NCBI RefSeq assembly: GCF_049650445.1
Contig: NZ_JBASAD010000026.1
Coordinates: 1 to 63,287, forward strand
Length of the DNA stretch: 63,287 nucleotides
From: Castellaniella sp049650445
Lineage (GTDB): Bacteria > Pseudomonadota > Gammaproteobacteria > Burkholderiales > Burkholderiaceae_B
Direction of reading: 5' to 3'
Below, in pieces: positions 7,953 to 17,055 of this stretch. Under the pieces are notes generated by a model. The model did no database searches and was not told where the DNA came from. It worked only from the letters and a program-made list of their open reading frames with translations. How positions within the stretch are numbered: position 1 is the first letter of the stretch; each line of letters begins with the position of its first letter. The position numbers and the translations under genes are program-made.

Positions 7953-9926
7953 TTGGGGGCCGTCGACACGCGCTTCAAACGGATCCGCACGGATTGCGTG
8001 GGGGCGGCAAGCCGAAGGTGCGGCGTGGGGGCGTTTTCGTGGCCCATTGTTCTGTTGGCACTGGCTGTATGGTTGATCAGCCTGCCCGTCCATGCGGCCT
8101 CCGCGCCGGATTGCCTGCCGCGCATCCTGTCCATGACTTCAGCCGAGGCGCACGGCTCTGGCGGCGTGCGCCCCGCCAGTGGCTGGCAAGCCGTGACCTT
8201 GCCCGACATCCGCAAACGCCCGTGGTCCGACCTGCGGGGCGAAGTCTGGTACCGCATTGACTGGGAACGCGGCTGCGCCCCTGGTGCGACCGGTCCGCCG
8301 CTGGCCTTGAGGGTGGATGGCCTCGTCATCGCAGGCGAAATTCATATCAACGATCATTTCCTCTGGCGCGACGCCTCGCTGGTGGAGCCGCTGTCGCTCA
8401 GTTGGCTCATGCCCCGCTGGTGGCCGCTGCCCGACGATCTGTTGCGTGACGGCGTCAACACGATCTGGGTGCGCGTCCTCGCCCCGGAAGGCCTGGCACA
8501 GGGGCTGGGTACGCTGCAATTGGGGGCCGCCGATCACATCGAAGCCAGCCACCTGCGCCGCACCTGGGTTCAGCGCACCGTCCTGTTCCTGACCATCGGC
8601 CTGTCCAGTGCGATGGGCCTGATCTGCCTGACGATCTGGTGCTTGCGCCGCGCAGAGCGCGCGTTTGGCTGGTATGCCCTGATGACCTTCTGGTGGGTGC
8701 TGTATCTTTTTACGGCGCTGGCCCTGACGCCCTGGCCCTTCGAGACGGCATTGGCGCATACTCGCCTGAATCACGTCAGCTACCTGATCTATGTGGCGTG
8801 TTTTTGCCTGTTCACCTGGCGCTTTGGCGGGCAGCGCCTGCCGCGCCTGGAGCGCTGGCTTGGGCTGGTCATGGCGCTGGGGCTGGCGGTTGCGCTGTTT
8901 GCGCCCTACCCGGCAGTCGAAAGTGTCTGGCTTGGCGCCGTGCTGATCTTTCTGGCCAACTGTCTGCAATTCCAGTTTCACGCCTGGCGCACCCGCCAGC
9001 CGATGCATCTGCTGCTGGCGCTGTGCTATCTGGCCTTTCTGGTCACCGGCATGCATGACGCCTACGTCCTGACGCACGGCACGCAGGAACAAACGATCTG
9101 GAGCACCCTCACCGGGCCGATCGCCGCGCTTTTCATCGGGGTGCTGATGGGCACCCAATTGGTCGCCAGCATCCGCCGCGCCGAACACTTCAATCGGGAA
9201 CTCCAGGATCACGTCGCCCAAGCCCGTGCGGAACTTTCCGAAGTCCTGCGGCGCGAGCACCAGTACGCGCTGAAGCACGCCAAGCTGCAAGAACGCATGC
9301 ACCTCGTCCACGACCTGCACGACGGCCTGGGCGGCAGCCTGGTGCGCAATATGGCGCTCGTGGAACAATCTCCCACGCCCTTGTCCAACGAGCGCATGCT
9401 GTCTTTGCTGAAAGTCCTGCGTGATGACCTGCGCCAGGTGATCGACCACGGCTCCAGTGCGGGCGTCGTCACGCCCGCCACGCCGGTGCAATGGGCTGCG
9501 CCGCTGCGCCATCGCTTTACCCGGCTGTTCGACGAACTGGGCGTGGATTCAAGCTGGCGGATTGCCAAACACTGGCGCATCCCGCCCAGCACCCTGCAAT
9601 GCCTGGGCCTGATGCGCATTGCGGAAGAAGCCCTGGCCAACGTCATCAAACACAGCCGCGCCCGCCATGTGCAGGTGCAGTGCGTGCAACCGCAGGCCGA
9701 TCTGCTCCAACTGGACATCACCGACGATGGTTGCGGCTTTGATCCCGAAGCCGTCAAGCACGCCGGCCTGAGCGTGGGCATGCGCAGCATGGCCGCCCGC
9801 GCCGAACGTCTGGGCGGCTCGCTGTCCGTCACATCCGGCCCCGACGGCACCACCGTGTGCGTGACGCTACGGGTGGAATTGTCCGCGTGCGCAGAGGATG
9901 TCGAGGGCGATGCCAGGATATCCTGA
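7953..9926 (+). CDS. Membrane sensor histidine kinase (HisKA_3 type)
   Basis: About 657 residues. A hydrophobic signal or first membrane segment (about residues 31-48, ending VHAASA) leads to a periplasmic domain of about 165 residues. Six or seven membrane helices follow (about 210-410), a layout like 7TMR-DISM sensors. The phospho-acceptor motif is HDLHDGLG (about residue 455), and the ATPase shows an N-box (EEALANVIKHS) and G1-box (DDGCGFD). The start is uncertain: the TTG at 7953 has AAAGGGA six bases upstream, but residues 16-27 are encoded by a decayed copy of the intergenic repeat, so the original start may lie elsewhere. Signal unknown. Confidence 0.87.
   Translation: MGAVDTRFKRIRTDCVGAASRRCGVGAFSWPIVLLALAVWLISLPVHAASAPDCLPRILSMTSAEAHGSGGVRPASGWQAVTLPDIRKRPWSDLRGEVWYRIDWERGCAPGATGPPLALRVDGLVIAGEIHINDHFLWRDASLVEPLSLSWLMPRWWPLPDDLLRDGVNTIWVRVLAPEGLAQGLGTLQLGAADHIEASHLRRTWVQRTVLFLTIGLSSAMGLICLTIWCLRRAERAFGWYALMTFWWVLYLFTALALTPWPFETALAHTRLNHVSYLIYVACFCLFTWRFGGQRLPRLERWLGLVMALGLAVALFAPYPAVESVWLGAVLIFLANCLQFQFHAWRTRQPMHLLLALCYLAFLVTGMHDAYVLTHGTQEQTIWSTLTGPIAALFIGVLMGTQLVASIRRAEHFNRELQDHVAQARAELSEVLRREHQYALKHAKLQERMHLVHDLHDGLGGSLVRNMALVEQSPTPLSNERMLSLLKVLRDDLRQVIDHGSSAGVVTPATPVQWAAPLRHRFTRLFDELGVDSSWRIAKHWRIPPSTLQCLGLMRIAEEALANVIKHSRARHVQVQCVQPQADLLQLDITDDGCGFDPEAVKHAGLSVGMRSMAARAERLGGSLSVTSGPDGTTVCVTLRVELSACAEDVEGDARIS
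8000..8032 (+). repeat. Decayed half-copy of the structured repeat inside a kinase gene
   Basis: These 33 bases match the right half of repeat copy 2 at 30 positions; the three differences are transitions. They include the small stem GCC-gaa-GGT and the GCGTGGGGGC end. The segment is translated as part of the histidine kinase N-terminus (GAASRRCGVGA). Confidence 0.7.
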
Positions 9927-9963
9927 CTGAGCACGCGCCTGTCGGAGGCTCGGCGGCAAGTGA

Positions 9964-9993
9964 TTGACCTCACCCCATGCCATCCAGTATCAT
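9964..9993 (+). promoter_or_regulatory. Sigma-70 type promoter for the yceD-rpmF-plsX-fab operon
   Basis: TTGACC (9964-9969), an 18-base spacer and TATCAT (9988-9993), close to the housekeeping consensus. The predicted transcript start is near 10000, about 20 bases before the yceD ATG, which agrees with the start chosen there. Confidence 0.6.
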
Positions 9994-10020
9994 CTAGAGT
10001 TTTCCCGAATCACAAAATTC

Positions 10021-10521
10021 ATGGTCATCGATGCGACCGGGTTCGCGCGGGCCGGCGGCGCCCTGGATGGCAGGGTCCTTACTGCGCAGTTGACGCGCCT
10101 GTGCCAGGATCTGCCCGAACCCCAGGATGGAGAAATCCGCTGGCAGGTGCGTGGCCGGTTCGATGCGCCGTCCGGGCAGTCCTGGCTGGATGTCGAGGCC
10201 GACGGGCCGGTGCGGGTCATGTGCCAGCGCTGCCTGGGGGCCTTCAGTCTGACGCTGCGGGTATCCAGCACGCTGGGTCTGGTGGAAACCCAGGCGCAGC
10301 TAGAAGCCATGGACGCGCTCGAAGCCGAAGGCCAGGGTCCTGAGATCGAATACCTCGTCGCCGACCCGCGCCTGGACGTGCTGGGCCTGGTCGAGGACGA
10401 GCTGATTTTGGTGCTGCCCTATGCGCCCCGTCACGAGGTGTGTCCGGGCGATGGGGATGTGCCGGAACCGCCTCGGCGGCCTTCGCCGTTCGCAGTCCTG
10501 GGACGGTTCGGGAAAGACTGA
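10021..10521 (+). CDS. yceD: YceD/DUF177 family protein
   Basis: About 166 residues. Proteins of this family lie next to rpmF in most bacteria and are implicated in 23S rRNA accumulation. Paired cysteines in MCQRCLGAF and a late cysteine (HEVCPG) are typical. The start at 10021 (MVIDATGFARAG) fits the promoter at 9964-9993; an in-frame ATG at 9964 lies inside the promoter. First gene of the yceD-rpmF-plsX-fabHDG cluster. Confidence 0.9.
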   Translation: MVIDATGFARAGGALDGRVLTAQLTRLCQDLPEPQDGEIRWQVRGRFDAPSGQSWLDVEADGPVRVMCQRCLGAFSLTLRVSSTLGLVETQAQLEAMDALEAEGQGPEIEYLVADPRLDVLGLVEDELILVLPYAPRHEVCPGDGDVPEPPRRPSPFAVLGRFGKD

Positions 10522-10587
10522 ATTTTCATTCAACACACGGGCTCGTGCTTACCTTAAAATGAGCGGCCCCGATTCACAGGAGTCATC

Positions 10588-10770
10588 ATGGCTGTCCAGC
10601 AAAACAAAAAGAGCCCGTCCAAGCGCGGCATGCATCGTTCGCACGATTTCCTCACGGCGCCCGCCACGGCCATCGAGCCGACCACTGGCGAACTGCACCT
10701 GCGCCACCACATCAGCCCGAACGGCACCTATCGCGGCCGCAAGGTCCTGAAGACCAAGAACGACGAATAA
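10588..10770 (+). CDS. rpmF: 50S ribosomal protein L32
   Basis: Sixty-residue L32, basic, starting MAVQQNKKSPSKRGMHRSHD and ending KTKNDE, the standard length. It lacks the four zinc-binding cysteines of some L32 forms, as is usual in beta- and gammaproteobacteria. An AGGAG precedes the ATG. A TAAAAT at 10555-10560 could provide an extra internal promoter. Confidence 0.97.
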   Translation: MAVQQNKKSPSKRGMHRSHDFLTAPATAIEPTTGELHLRHHISPNGTYRGRKVLKTKNDE

Positions 10771-10801
10771 GCCATCTGCGCCACGGTTCTCCCACGCGCC
10801 G

Positions 10802-11839
10802 ATGACCCATTCCAATCCGACCATCGCCATCGATTGCATGGGCGGTGATCATGGCCTGCCGGTCACCGTACCGGCAGCAATGGCGTTCGCCCAGGCACAC
10901 CCGGATACCCGGTGTCTGCTGGTCGGTGACGAGGCCCTGATCCGCCAGACCCTGCATCAGAACGCGGCGGCCGCCGGTCAGTTCGAGATCCTGCACGCTT
11001 CCGAAGTCGTCACCATGCACGACTCGGTGGAAATCGCCCTGCGTCGCAAGAAAGACTCCTCGATGCGGGTGGCGGCCCAGGCCGTCAAGGACGGCCGCGC
11101 CGACGCCGCCGTGTCGGCCGGCAACACCGGCGCCTGGATGGCGATTTCCCGCTACGTGTTGAAGACGCTGGACGGCATCGATCGTCCGGCCATCGCCACG
11201 GCGCTGCCCAACCAGAAGGGTGGGGCGACCACGGTCCTGGACCTGGGCGCCAACGTGGACTGCACGGCCGAGCACCTGCTGCAGTTCGGCCTCATGGGGG
11301 CTGCGCTGGTGTCCGCCATGGATCATCGCGCTCAGCCCTCCGTCGGCCTGTTGAACATTGGCGAAGAACTCATCAAGGGCAACGAAGTCGTCAAGCAGGC
11401 GTCCGATCTGCTGCGCGGCAGCGGCCTGAACTTCTACGGCAACGTCGAAGGCGATGACATCTTCAAGGGCACGGTGGACGTGGTCGTCTGCGACGGCTTC
11501 GTCGGCAACGTGGTCCTGAAGTCCGTCGAGGGTCTGGCGCGCATGATCGGCGCCATGATGCGCGAGGAGTTCCGCCGCAACGCCTTCACCATGACGGCGG
11601 GGCTGGTCGCTACGCCCGTCCTGCAGCGGTTCCGCGCCCGCGTGGATAATCGCCGCTACAATGGGGCGGCCCTGCTGGGCCTGCGCGGCATCGTCATCAA
11701 GAGCCATGGCTCTGCCGACGCCTATGCCTACGGCCAGGCGCTGCAACGGGCCCGCGAGGCCGTGCTCAACGGGCTCCTCGAGGGCACCATCCAGCGTCTC
11801 GACGATTTGCGCGGTCGACCGCCCGCTCCGGCAGCCTAG
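10802..11839 (+). CDS. plsX: Phosphate acyltransferase PlsX
   Basis: Makes acyl-phosphate from acyl-ACP for the first step of phospholipid synthesis (PlsX-PlsY route). About 345 residues, normal length. N-terminal IAIDCMGGDHGLPVTVP and internal SAGNTGAWMA and VVCDGFVGNVVLKSVEG motifs are diagnostic. It sits between rpmF and fabH in the conserved order, with about 30 bases to rpmF and 22 to fabH, consistent with one transcript. Confidence 0.97.
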   Translation: MTHSNPTIAIDCMGGDHGLPVTVPAAMAFAQAHPDTRCLLVGDEALIRQTLHQNAAAAGQFEILHASEVVTMHDSVEIALRRKKDSSMRVAAQAVKDGRADAAVSAGNTGAWMAISRYVLKTLDGIDRPAIATALPNQKGGATTVLDLGANVDCTAEHLLQFGLMGAALVSAMDHRAQPSVGLLNIGEELIKGNEVVKQASDLLRGSGLNFYGNVEGDDIFKGTVDVVVCDGFVGNVVLKSVEGLARMIGAMMREEFRRNAFTMTAGLVATPVLQRFRARVDNRRYNGAALLGLRGIVIKSHGSADAYAYGQALQRAREAVLNGLLEGTIQRLDDLRGRPPAPAA

Positions 11840-11861
11840 TCCTTCTTTTTCCGGAATCGAT

Positions 11862-12836
11862 ATGCCTTACGCCAGGATCACAGGAACGGGCGGCTATTTG
11901 CCCCCACGCGTCGTCAGCAACGATGATCTGGCCGCCGATCTGGCCACGCGCGGCATCGAAACGTCCGATGCCTGGATCACCGAACGCACCGGCATCCGCC
12001 AGCGCCACATCGCCGATCCCGGCACCAAGACCAGCACGCTGGCCACGGCGGCTGCGCGCGCGGCCCTGGACAGCGCCGGCCTGACGGCCGACCAGATCGA
12101 TCTGATCATCGTCGCAACCTCCACGCCGGATTTCATCTTCCCCAGCACCGCCTGTCTGGTGCAGGCCAATCTGGGCGTGGGGGGCGGTGCCGCCTTTGAC
12201 GTCCAGGCGGTGTGCAGCGGCTTCGTCTACGCCCTGGCGACTGCGGACGCCTTCGTGCGCGCCGGCCGTGCGCGTCATGCTCTGGTCATTGGCGCCGAGG
12301 TCTTCTCCGGCATCCTCGACTGGAACGACCGCCGTACCTGCGTGCTGTTCGGCGACGGCGCCGGGGCCGTGGTCGTCAGCGCTTCCGACGAGCCCGGCAT
12401 CCTGGCCGCGCGGCTGAACGCCGACGGACGCCAGCAACATATCCTGTGCGCCGCCGGCAACGTCGCGGGCGGTCAGGTCACGGGCGACCCCTTCCTGCGC
12501 ATGGACGGTCAGGCCGTGTTCAAGCTGGCCGTCAATTCCCTGACGCGCTCCGCGCACGAAGTTTGCGACGAGGCCGGCATCCAGGTGTCCGACATCGACT
12601 GGATGGTGCCGCACCAGGCCAACATCCGCATCCTGAATTTCATCGGCCGCAAGCTCAACCTGCCCGAAGACAAGCTCATCGTCACCCTGGATCGTCACGC
12701 CAATACCTCGGCGGCCAGCGTGCCGCTGGCGCTGGACGTCGCCTGGCGCGATGGCCGCATCCGCGCCGGCCAGACCGTGTTGCTGCAAGGGGTGGGTGGC
12801 GGCTTCACCTGGGGCTCCGTCCTCGTGAAAATCTGA
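11862..12836 (+). CDS. fabH: 3-oxoacyl-ACP synthase III FabH
   Basis: Condenses acetyl-CoA with malonyl-ACP to start fatty-acid synthesis. About 324 residues; start MPYARITGTGGYLPP at 11862. The catalytic triad is visible: Cys in FDVQAVCSGFVYAL (about residue 115), His in DWMVPHQANIRI, Asn in DRHANTSAASVP. Proper length and context between plsX and fabD. Confidence 0.97.
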   Translation: MPYARITGTGGYLPPRVVSNDDLAADLATRGIETSDAWITERTGIRQRHIADPGTKTSTLATAAARAALDSAGLTADQIDLIIVATSTPDFIFPSTACLVQANLGVGGGAAFDVQAVCSGFVYALATADAFVRAGRARHALVIGAEVFSGILDWNDRRTCVLFGDGAGAVVVSASDEPGILAARLNADGRQQHILCAAGNVAGGQVTGDPFLRMDGQAVFKLAVNSLTRSAHEVCDEAGIQVSDIDWMVPHQANIRILNFIGRKLNLPEDKLIVTLDRHANTSAASVPLALDVAWRDGRIRAGQTVLLQGVGGGFTWGSVLVKI

Positions 12837-12846
12837 AGACTACGAC

Positions 12847-13779
12847 ATGAAGATTGCATTTGTATTTCCGGGCCAGGGCTCGCAGACCGTTGGCATGATG
12901 GACGCCTGGGCGGACGACGCCGGTGTCCAGGCGACGCTGCGCGAGGGCGGCGCGGCACTGGGTGAAGACCTTTCCGGTCTGATCGCCCAAGGCCCGGCCG
13001 ACACCCTGAACCTGACCACCCACACCCAGCCCGCCATGCTGCTGTGCTCGGTCGCGATGTATCGCGCCTGGCGGCAGGCAGGCGGCGCGGCCCCCGCCCT
13101 GGTGGCGGGCCACAGCCTGGGTGAATATTCCGCCCTGGTGGCGGCCGGCTCCCTGGACCTGGCGGACGCGGTACGTACCGTGCGCGTGCGCGCCCAGGCC
13201 ATGCAGTCCGCCGTGCCGGTGGGCGAGGGCGGCATGGCCGCCATCCTGGGGCTGGACGACGAAGCCGTGCGCCAGGCCTGTGCCCAGGCTGCCGAAGGCC
13301 AGATCGTCGAGGCCGTCAACTACAACGCCCCGGCCCAGGTCGTGATCGCCGGCCATACGGCTGCGGTCGAGCGCGCCTGTGAACGGGCGCGCGCAGCCGG
13401 CGCCAAGCGTGCCGTATCCCTGCCGGTGTCGGCGCCCTTCCATTCGCGCCTGCTGGAGCCTGCTGCTGCCGTCCTGGCGGGCGCGTTGGCGGACGTGGCC
13501 CTGGTGGCTCCGGCCATGCCCTTGATCAACAACGTCGATGTCGCCCGTCCGACGGATCCGGCCGCCATCCGCGATGCGCTGGTGCGCCAGGCCTGGCACC
13601 CGGTGCGCTGGGTGGAAACCATCCAGGCCATGAAGCAGGACGGCGTCACCCACCTCGTCGAGTGCGGGCCGGGCAAGGTGCTGACCGGCTTGGTCAAGCG
13701 CATCGACCGCGAAATCAACACGTTCAACATCACCGATCCGGCGTCCCTGCAGGCGACGCTGGAAGCTCTGGGAGGCTGA
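12847..13779 (+). CDS. fabD: Malonyl-CoA:ACP transacylase FabD
   Basis: Moves the malonyl group from CoA to acyl carrier protein. About 310 residues. The N-terminal FVFPGQGSQTVGM and the serine nucleophile motif AGHSLGEYSALVAAG (about residues 91-105) are present, with the catalytic histidine in VSAPFHSRLL (about 200). Ten bases after fabH and one base before fabG. Confidence 0.97.
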   Translation: MKIAFVFPGQGSQTVGMMDAWADDAGVQATLREGGAALGEDLSGLIAQGPADTLNLTTHTQPAMLLCSVAMYRAWRQAGGAAPALVAGHSLGEYSALVAAGSLDLADAVRTVRVRAQAMQSAVPVGEGGMAAILGLDDEAVRQACAQAAEGQIVEAVNYNAPAQVVIAGHTAAVERACERARAAGAKRAVSLPVSAPFHSRLLEPAAAVLAGALADVALVAPAMPLINNVDVARPTDPAAIRDALVRQAWHPVRWVETIQAMKQDGVTHLVECGPGKVLTGLVKRIDREINTFNITDPASLQATLEALGG

Positions 13780-13780
13780 C

Positions 13781-14521
13781 ATGTCGGAAGCTGTACTGGC
13801 GGGCAAGATCGCCCTCGTAACGGGCGCTTCGCGCGGTATTGGCCGTGCCATTGCGCTGGAATTGGCGGCTGCGGGTGCCACGGTCGTAGGGACGGCGACG
13901 TCCGAGGCCGGCGCCCAGGCCATCACCGAAGCCCTGGCGCCGCAAGGCGGGCGCGGCGCGGTGCTCGAAGTCAATGACGCGGCGTCCTGCGACGCGCTGC
14001 TGGCCGAACTGGCCGGCCAGGGCGGACCGCATATCCTGGTCAATAATGCCGGGATCACCCGCGACGGCCTGATCCTGCGCATGAAGGACGAGGACTGGGC
14101 CGCTGTGCTGGGCACCAATCTGTCGTCCGTGTTCCGTCTGTCGCGCGGTGTCGCCAAGACCATGATGAAGGCCCGCTGGGGCCGCATCATCAACATCACG
14201 TCCGTGGTGGGCTACAGCGGCAACCCCGGTCAGGCCAACTACGCCGCCGCCAAGGCCGGCGTCGCCGGCCTGTCGCGGTCTCTGGCGGCCGAACTGGGCA
14301 GCCGGGGCATTACGGTCAACTGCGTGGCCCCGGGCTTCATCGATACCGACATGACCCGTGCCCTGAACGAAACCCAGACTGCCGCCATCCTGGGGCAGAT
14401 TCCCCTGGGGCGATTGGGTTCGGCCGCAGAGATCGCCCACGCGGTCGCCTACCTGGCCAGCCCCCAGGCCGGCTATGTAACAGGGACGACGCTGCACGTC
14501 AATGGTGGTATGTATATGTAG
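13781..14521 (+). CDS. fabG: 3-oxoacyl-ACP reductase FabG
   Basis: NADPH-dependent short-chain reductase for the first reductive step of elongation. About 246 residues. Cofactor loop TGASRGIGRAIA at residues 15-26, NNAG motif, catalytic Ser in NITSVVGYSG and the YxxxK pair in QANYAAAKAG. Ends HVNGGMYM, typical of FabG. A hairpin with a T tract follows before acpP. Confidence 0.97.
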   Translation: MSEAVLAGKIALVTGASRGIGRAIALELAAAGATVVGTATSEAGAQAITEALAPQGGRGAVLEVNDAASCDALLAELAGQGGPHILVNNAGITRDGLILRMKDEDWAAVLGTNLSSVFRLSRGVAKTMMKARWGRIINITSVVGYSGNPGQANYAAAKAGVAGLSRSLAAELGSRGITVNCVAPGFIDTDMTRALNETQTAAILGQIPLGRLGSAAEIAHAVAYLASPQAGYVTGTTLHVNGGMYM

Positions 14522-14577
14522 GCATCGGGAACGGAGCCGGCCTGTCTAAGGTAAAATCCGTTCAACCTCAGCAGGCA

Positions 14578-14638
14578 GGCCCGGTCGTGATCGTGTTTCC
14601 CTCACGGAAGCCGTCCGACGGCCGGGACTGTTTTTTTT
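14578..14638 (+). terminator. Probable terminator or attenuator between fabG and acpP
   Basis: A hairpin can form from CCGTC-C-GACGG within this stretch, with wider imperfect pairing between CCCGGTCG and CGACGGCCGGG, followed by eight T residues. It would partly separate acpP expression from the upstream fab genes. Confidence 0.45.
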
Positions 14639-14672
14639 GATATGAACCCGCAGTTCCGTTGGCCTCATTGGC

Positions 14673-14678
14673 TATAAT
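14673..14678 (+). promoter_or_regulatory. -10 element of an acpP promoter
   Basis: A perfect TATAAT 31 bases before the acpP start. No good -35 is seen at the right distance, so activation or an extended element may be needed. A separate acpP promoter is expected because ACP is far more abundant than the Fab enzymes. Confidence 0.5.
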
Positions 14679-14708
14679 TCGCGGGATTTTTCCTTACTGG
14701 AGATATGC

Positions 14709-14948
14709 ATGGAAAGCATCGAACAGCGCGTCAAGAAGATCGTCGCTGAGCAACTCGGCGTCAACGAAGCTGAGATCAAGAACGAATCTTCCTTCCTTGA
14801 CGACCTCGGTGCCGACTCGCTCGATATGGTCGAGCTCGTGATGGCCCTCGAAGACGAATTCGAAACCGAGATCCCCGACGAGGAAGCCGAGAAGATCACG
14901 ACGGTCCAACAGGCGGTCGACTACATCACCTCGCACAGCAAGCAGTAA
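14709..14948 (+). CDS. acpP: Acyl carrier protein
   Basis: Small acidic carrier of growing acyl chains. Seventy-nine residues, starting MESIEQRVKKIVAEQLGV. The phosphopantetheine attachment serine is in LGADSLDMVELVMALE (about residue 37). The strong run of acidic residues and the length are normal. CTGGAG lies about nine bases upstream. Followed by repeat copy 2, then fabF. Confidence 0.98.
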   Translation: MESIEQRVKKIVAEQLGVNEAEIKNESSFLDDLGADSLDMVELVMALEDEFETEIPDEEAEKITTVQQAVDYITSHSKQ

Positions 14949-15089
14949 TCTCACCACCCTGTTGCGGCTTGCCGCACCAGGGCTGGACGGCCTGTCGCAC
15001 CAAGCCGGACAGGCGCCGGGGCGGTTCGCGGCGGGTACCATCGGCAGGCTGAAACAGCCTGCCGCATTGGCCCGTCACGGGTCGCCCTT

Positions 15090-15164
15090 TTTTCATCGCA
15101 GGGCCGCCCCAAGATGAAAAGCGCCCCTCGGGGGGCAGCAAGCCGAAGGCGCAGCGTGGGGGCC
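15090..15164 (+). repeat. Structured intergenic repeat, copy 2
   Basis: The first stem is TTTTCATC (15090-15097) with GATGAAAA (15113-15120), a different sequence from copy 1 but the same length, enclosing a 15-base loop that ends in the same GGGCCGCCCCAA. Then CCCCTCGGGGGG, a short GCC-gaa-GGC hairpin and GCGCAGCGTGGGGGC. It sits between acpP and fabF and ends 38 bases before the fabF start. Confidence 0.85.
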
Positions 15165-15201
15165 TTCTTTCATTTATTTTTCAGCTTCAGGAGCCGAGTC
15201 A

Positions 15202-16431
15202 GTGAAACGACGTGTCGTCATAACCGGATTGGGCATCGTGTCGCCCGTGGGCAACGATGTGCAATCCGCCTGGGACAACCTCATTCACGGTCGTTCGGGC
15301 ATCGGCCGCGTGACGCGTTTCGACGCCTCGGTGCTCAACAGCCAGATCGCGGGCGAGGTCAAGGGTTTCAATGTGACCGATTACATGGGGGCCAAGGAAG
15401 CCAAGCAGATGGATTCCTTCATCCATTACGGCGTGGCGGCCGGCATCCAGGCCTGGCGTGATTCGGGGCTGGACATCGCCGCCGAGGACGCCGATCGCAT
15501 CGGTACCATCATTGGTTCGGGCATTGGCGGTCTGCCGCGCATCGAAGAAACCCAGATCGAATACCTGGAGCGGGGCGCCCGGCGCATTTCGCCGTTTTTC
15601 GTGCCGGCTTCGCTGATCAATCTGATCTCGGGTCAGTTGTCCATCATGCTGGGTCTGAAAGGCCCCAGCTACGCCGTGGTTTCGGCCTGCACGACCGGCC
15701 TGCACTGTATCGGCGATGCCGCGCGCCTGATCGAGTACGGCGACGCCGACATCATGGTGGCCGGCGGGGCCGAAAGCTCCGTGTCCCCCCTGGGCATGGG
15801 GGGCTTTGCCGCCATGCGTGCCTTGTCCACCCGCAACGACGATCCCGAGACCGCTTCGCGTCCCTGGGACCGCGACCGCGACGGCTTCGTCCTGGGCGAG
15901 GGCGCCGGCGTGCTGGTCCTGGAAGAATACGAACATGCCCGCCGCCGCGGCGCCCGCATCTACGGCGAATTCCTGGGCTTTGGCATGAGCTCCGACGCGC
16001 ATCACATCACCAGCCCGGACCAGGACGGTCCGCGCCGGGGCATTCTGCACGCGTTGCGCAACAGCGGCGTGAACCCCGACCAGATCAGCTACGTCAACGC
16101 CCACGGCACTTCGACCCCTCTGGGCGACAAGAACGAGACGGCGGCGCTCAAGCTGGCGTTCGGCGACCATGCATACAAGCTGGTGGTCAATTCCACCAAG
16201 TCCATGACCGGGCACTTGCTGGGCGCGGCGGGCGGTATCGAGGCGGTCTTCACGACCCTGGCGGTGTACCACCAGATTTCGCCCCCGACCATCAATCTGT
16301 TCAACCAGGATCCCGAATGCGACCTGGATTATTGCGCCAATCAGGCGCGCGACCTGAAGATCGATGTGGCGTTGTCCAATTCCTTCGGCTTTGGTGGCAC
16401 CAATGGCTCGATGCTGGTGGGGCGCCTCTGA
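15202..16431 (+). CDS. fabF: 3-oxoacyl-ACP synthase II FabF
   Basis: Elongating beta-ketoacyl synthase. About 409 residues with a GTG start preceded by CAGGAG. Catalytic Cys in VVSACTTGLHCIGDA (about residue 163), His in YVNAHGTSTPLGD (about 303) and His in SMTGHLLGAAGG (about 340). C-terminal NSFGFGGTNGSMLV is standard. Normally directly after acpP; here a structured repeat separates them. Confidence 0.97.
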   Translation: MKRRVVITGLGIVSPVGNDVQSAWDNLIHGRSGIGRVTRFDASVLNSQIAGEVKGFNVTDYMGAKEAKQMDSFIHYGVAAGIQAWRDSGLDIAAEDADRIGTIIGSGIGGLPRIEETQIEYLERGARRISPFFVPASLINLISGQLSIMLGLKGPSYAVVSACTTGLHCIGDAARLIEYGDADIMVAGGAESSVSPLGMGGFAAMRALSTRNDDPETASRPWDRDRDGFVLGEGAGVLVLEEYEHARRRGARIYGEFLGFGMSSDAHHITSPDQDGPRRGILHALRNSGVNPDQISYVNAHGTSTPLGDKNETAALKLAFGDHAYKLVVNSTKSMTGHLLGAAGGIEAVFTTLAVYHQISPPTINLFNQDPECDLDYCANQARDLKIDVALSNSFGFGGTNGSMLVGRL

Positions 16432-16446
16432 CCCCCCGGCCGCATC

Positions 16447-17046
16447 ATGACTGAGCGCGAGGTCGATCTCGCGCTGGTCGAGCGCGTCAGGCGCGGCGAA
16501 CGCCACGCCTTTGATCTGCTGGTGATCAAATACCAGCGCAAGATCATGCGGCTGCTGTCGCGCCTGATTCACGACCCGGCCGATATCGAGGACGTCGCCC
16601 AGGAGGCCTTCATCAAGGCCTACCGCGCCTTGCCCCAGTTCCGGGGCGAAAGCGCCTTCTACACCTGGCTTTACCGGATTGCCCTGAACACCGCCCGCAA
16701 CTGGCAGGCGGCCAGTTTTCGCCGGCCCGCCACTGTGACACCTCTGGAAAATGAGGATGGTGAAACTTTTGACCAGATTGATGGCCTAAGCGATCAGAGC
16801 ACCCCTGAATCGTTGATGGCCAGCCGGCAGGTCGCCCAGGCCGTCAACGAGGCCATCGATGAACTGCCGGACGATTTGCGCGCCGCGATCGTGCTGCGGG
16901 AAATCGAAGGGATGAGTTATGAAGAAATCGCCAGCACCATGCAATGTCCCATCGGTACGGTCCGTTCGCGTATCTATCGCGCCCGCGAAGCCATCGCGGC
17001 TCGCCTGCGACCGGTCATGGAACGTGATACGGATCGCCGTTGGTAA
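16447..17046 (+). CDS. rpoE: Envelope-stress sigma factor RpoE (AlgU-like)
   Basis: ECF sigma factor of 199 residues. Region 2 shows FDLLVIKYQRKIMRLLSRL and DVAQEAFIKAYRALPQFRGES; region 4 shows the helix-turn-helix EGMSYEEIASTMQCPIGTVRSRIYRARE. The following anti-sigma genes rseA and rseB and protease gene mucD identify the RpoE group. Starts 15 bases after fabF. No sigma-E promoter was found directly upstream, so self-activation is not visible here. A target promoter in this window is at 3940-3967. Confidence 0.95.
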   Translation: MTEREVDLALVERVRRGERHAFDLLVIKYQRKIMRLLSRLIHDPADIEDVAQEAFIKAYRALPQFRGESAFYTWLYRIALNTARNWQAASFRRPATVTPLENEDGETFDQIDGLSDQSTPESLMASRQVAQAVNEAIDELPDDLRAAIVLREIEGMSYEEIASTMQCPIGTVRSRIYRAREAIAARLRPVMERDTDRRW

Positions 17047-17055
17047 GGAGCCGTC

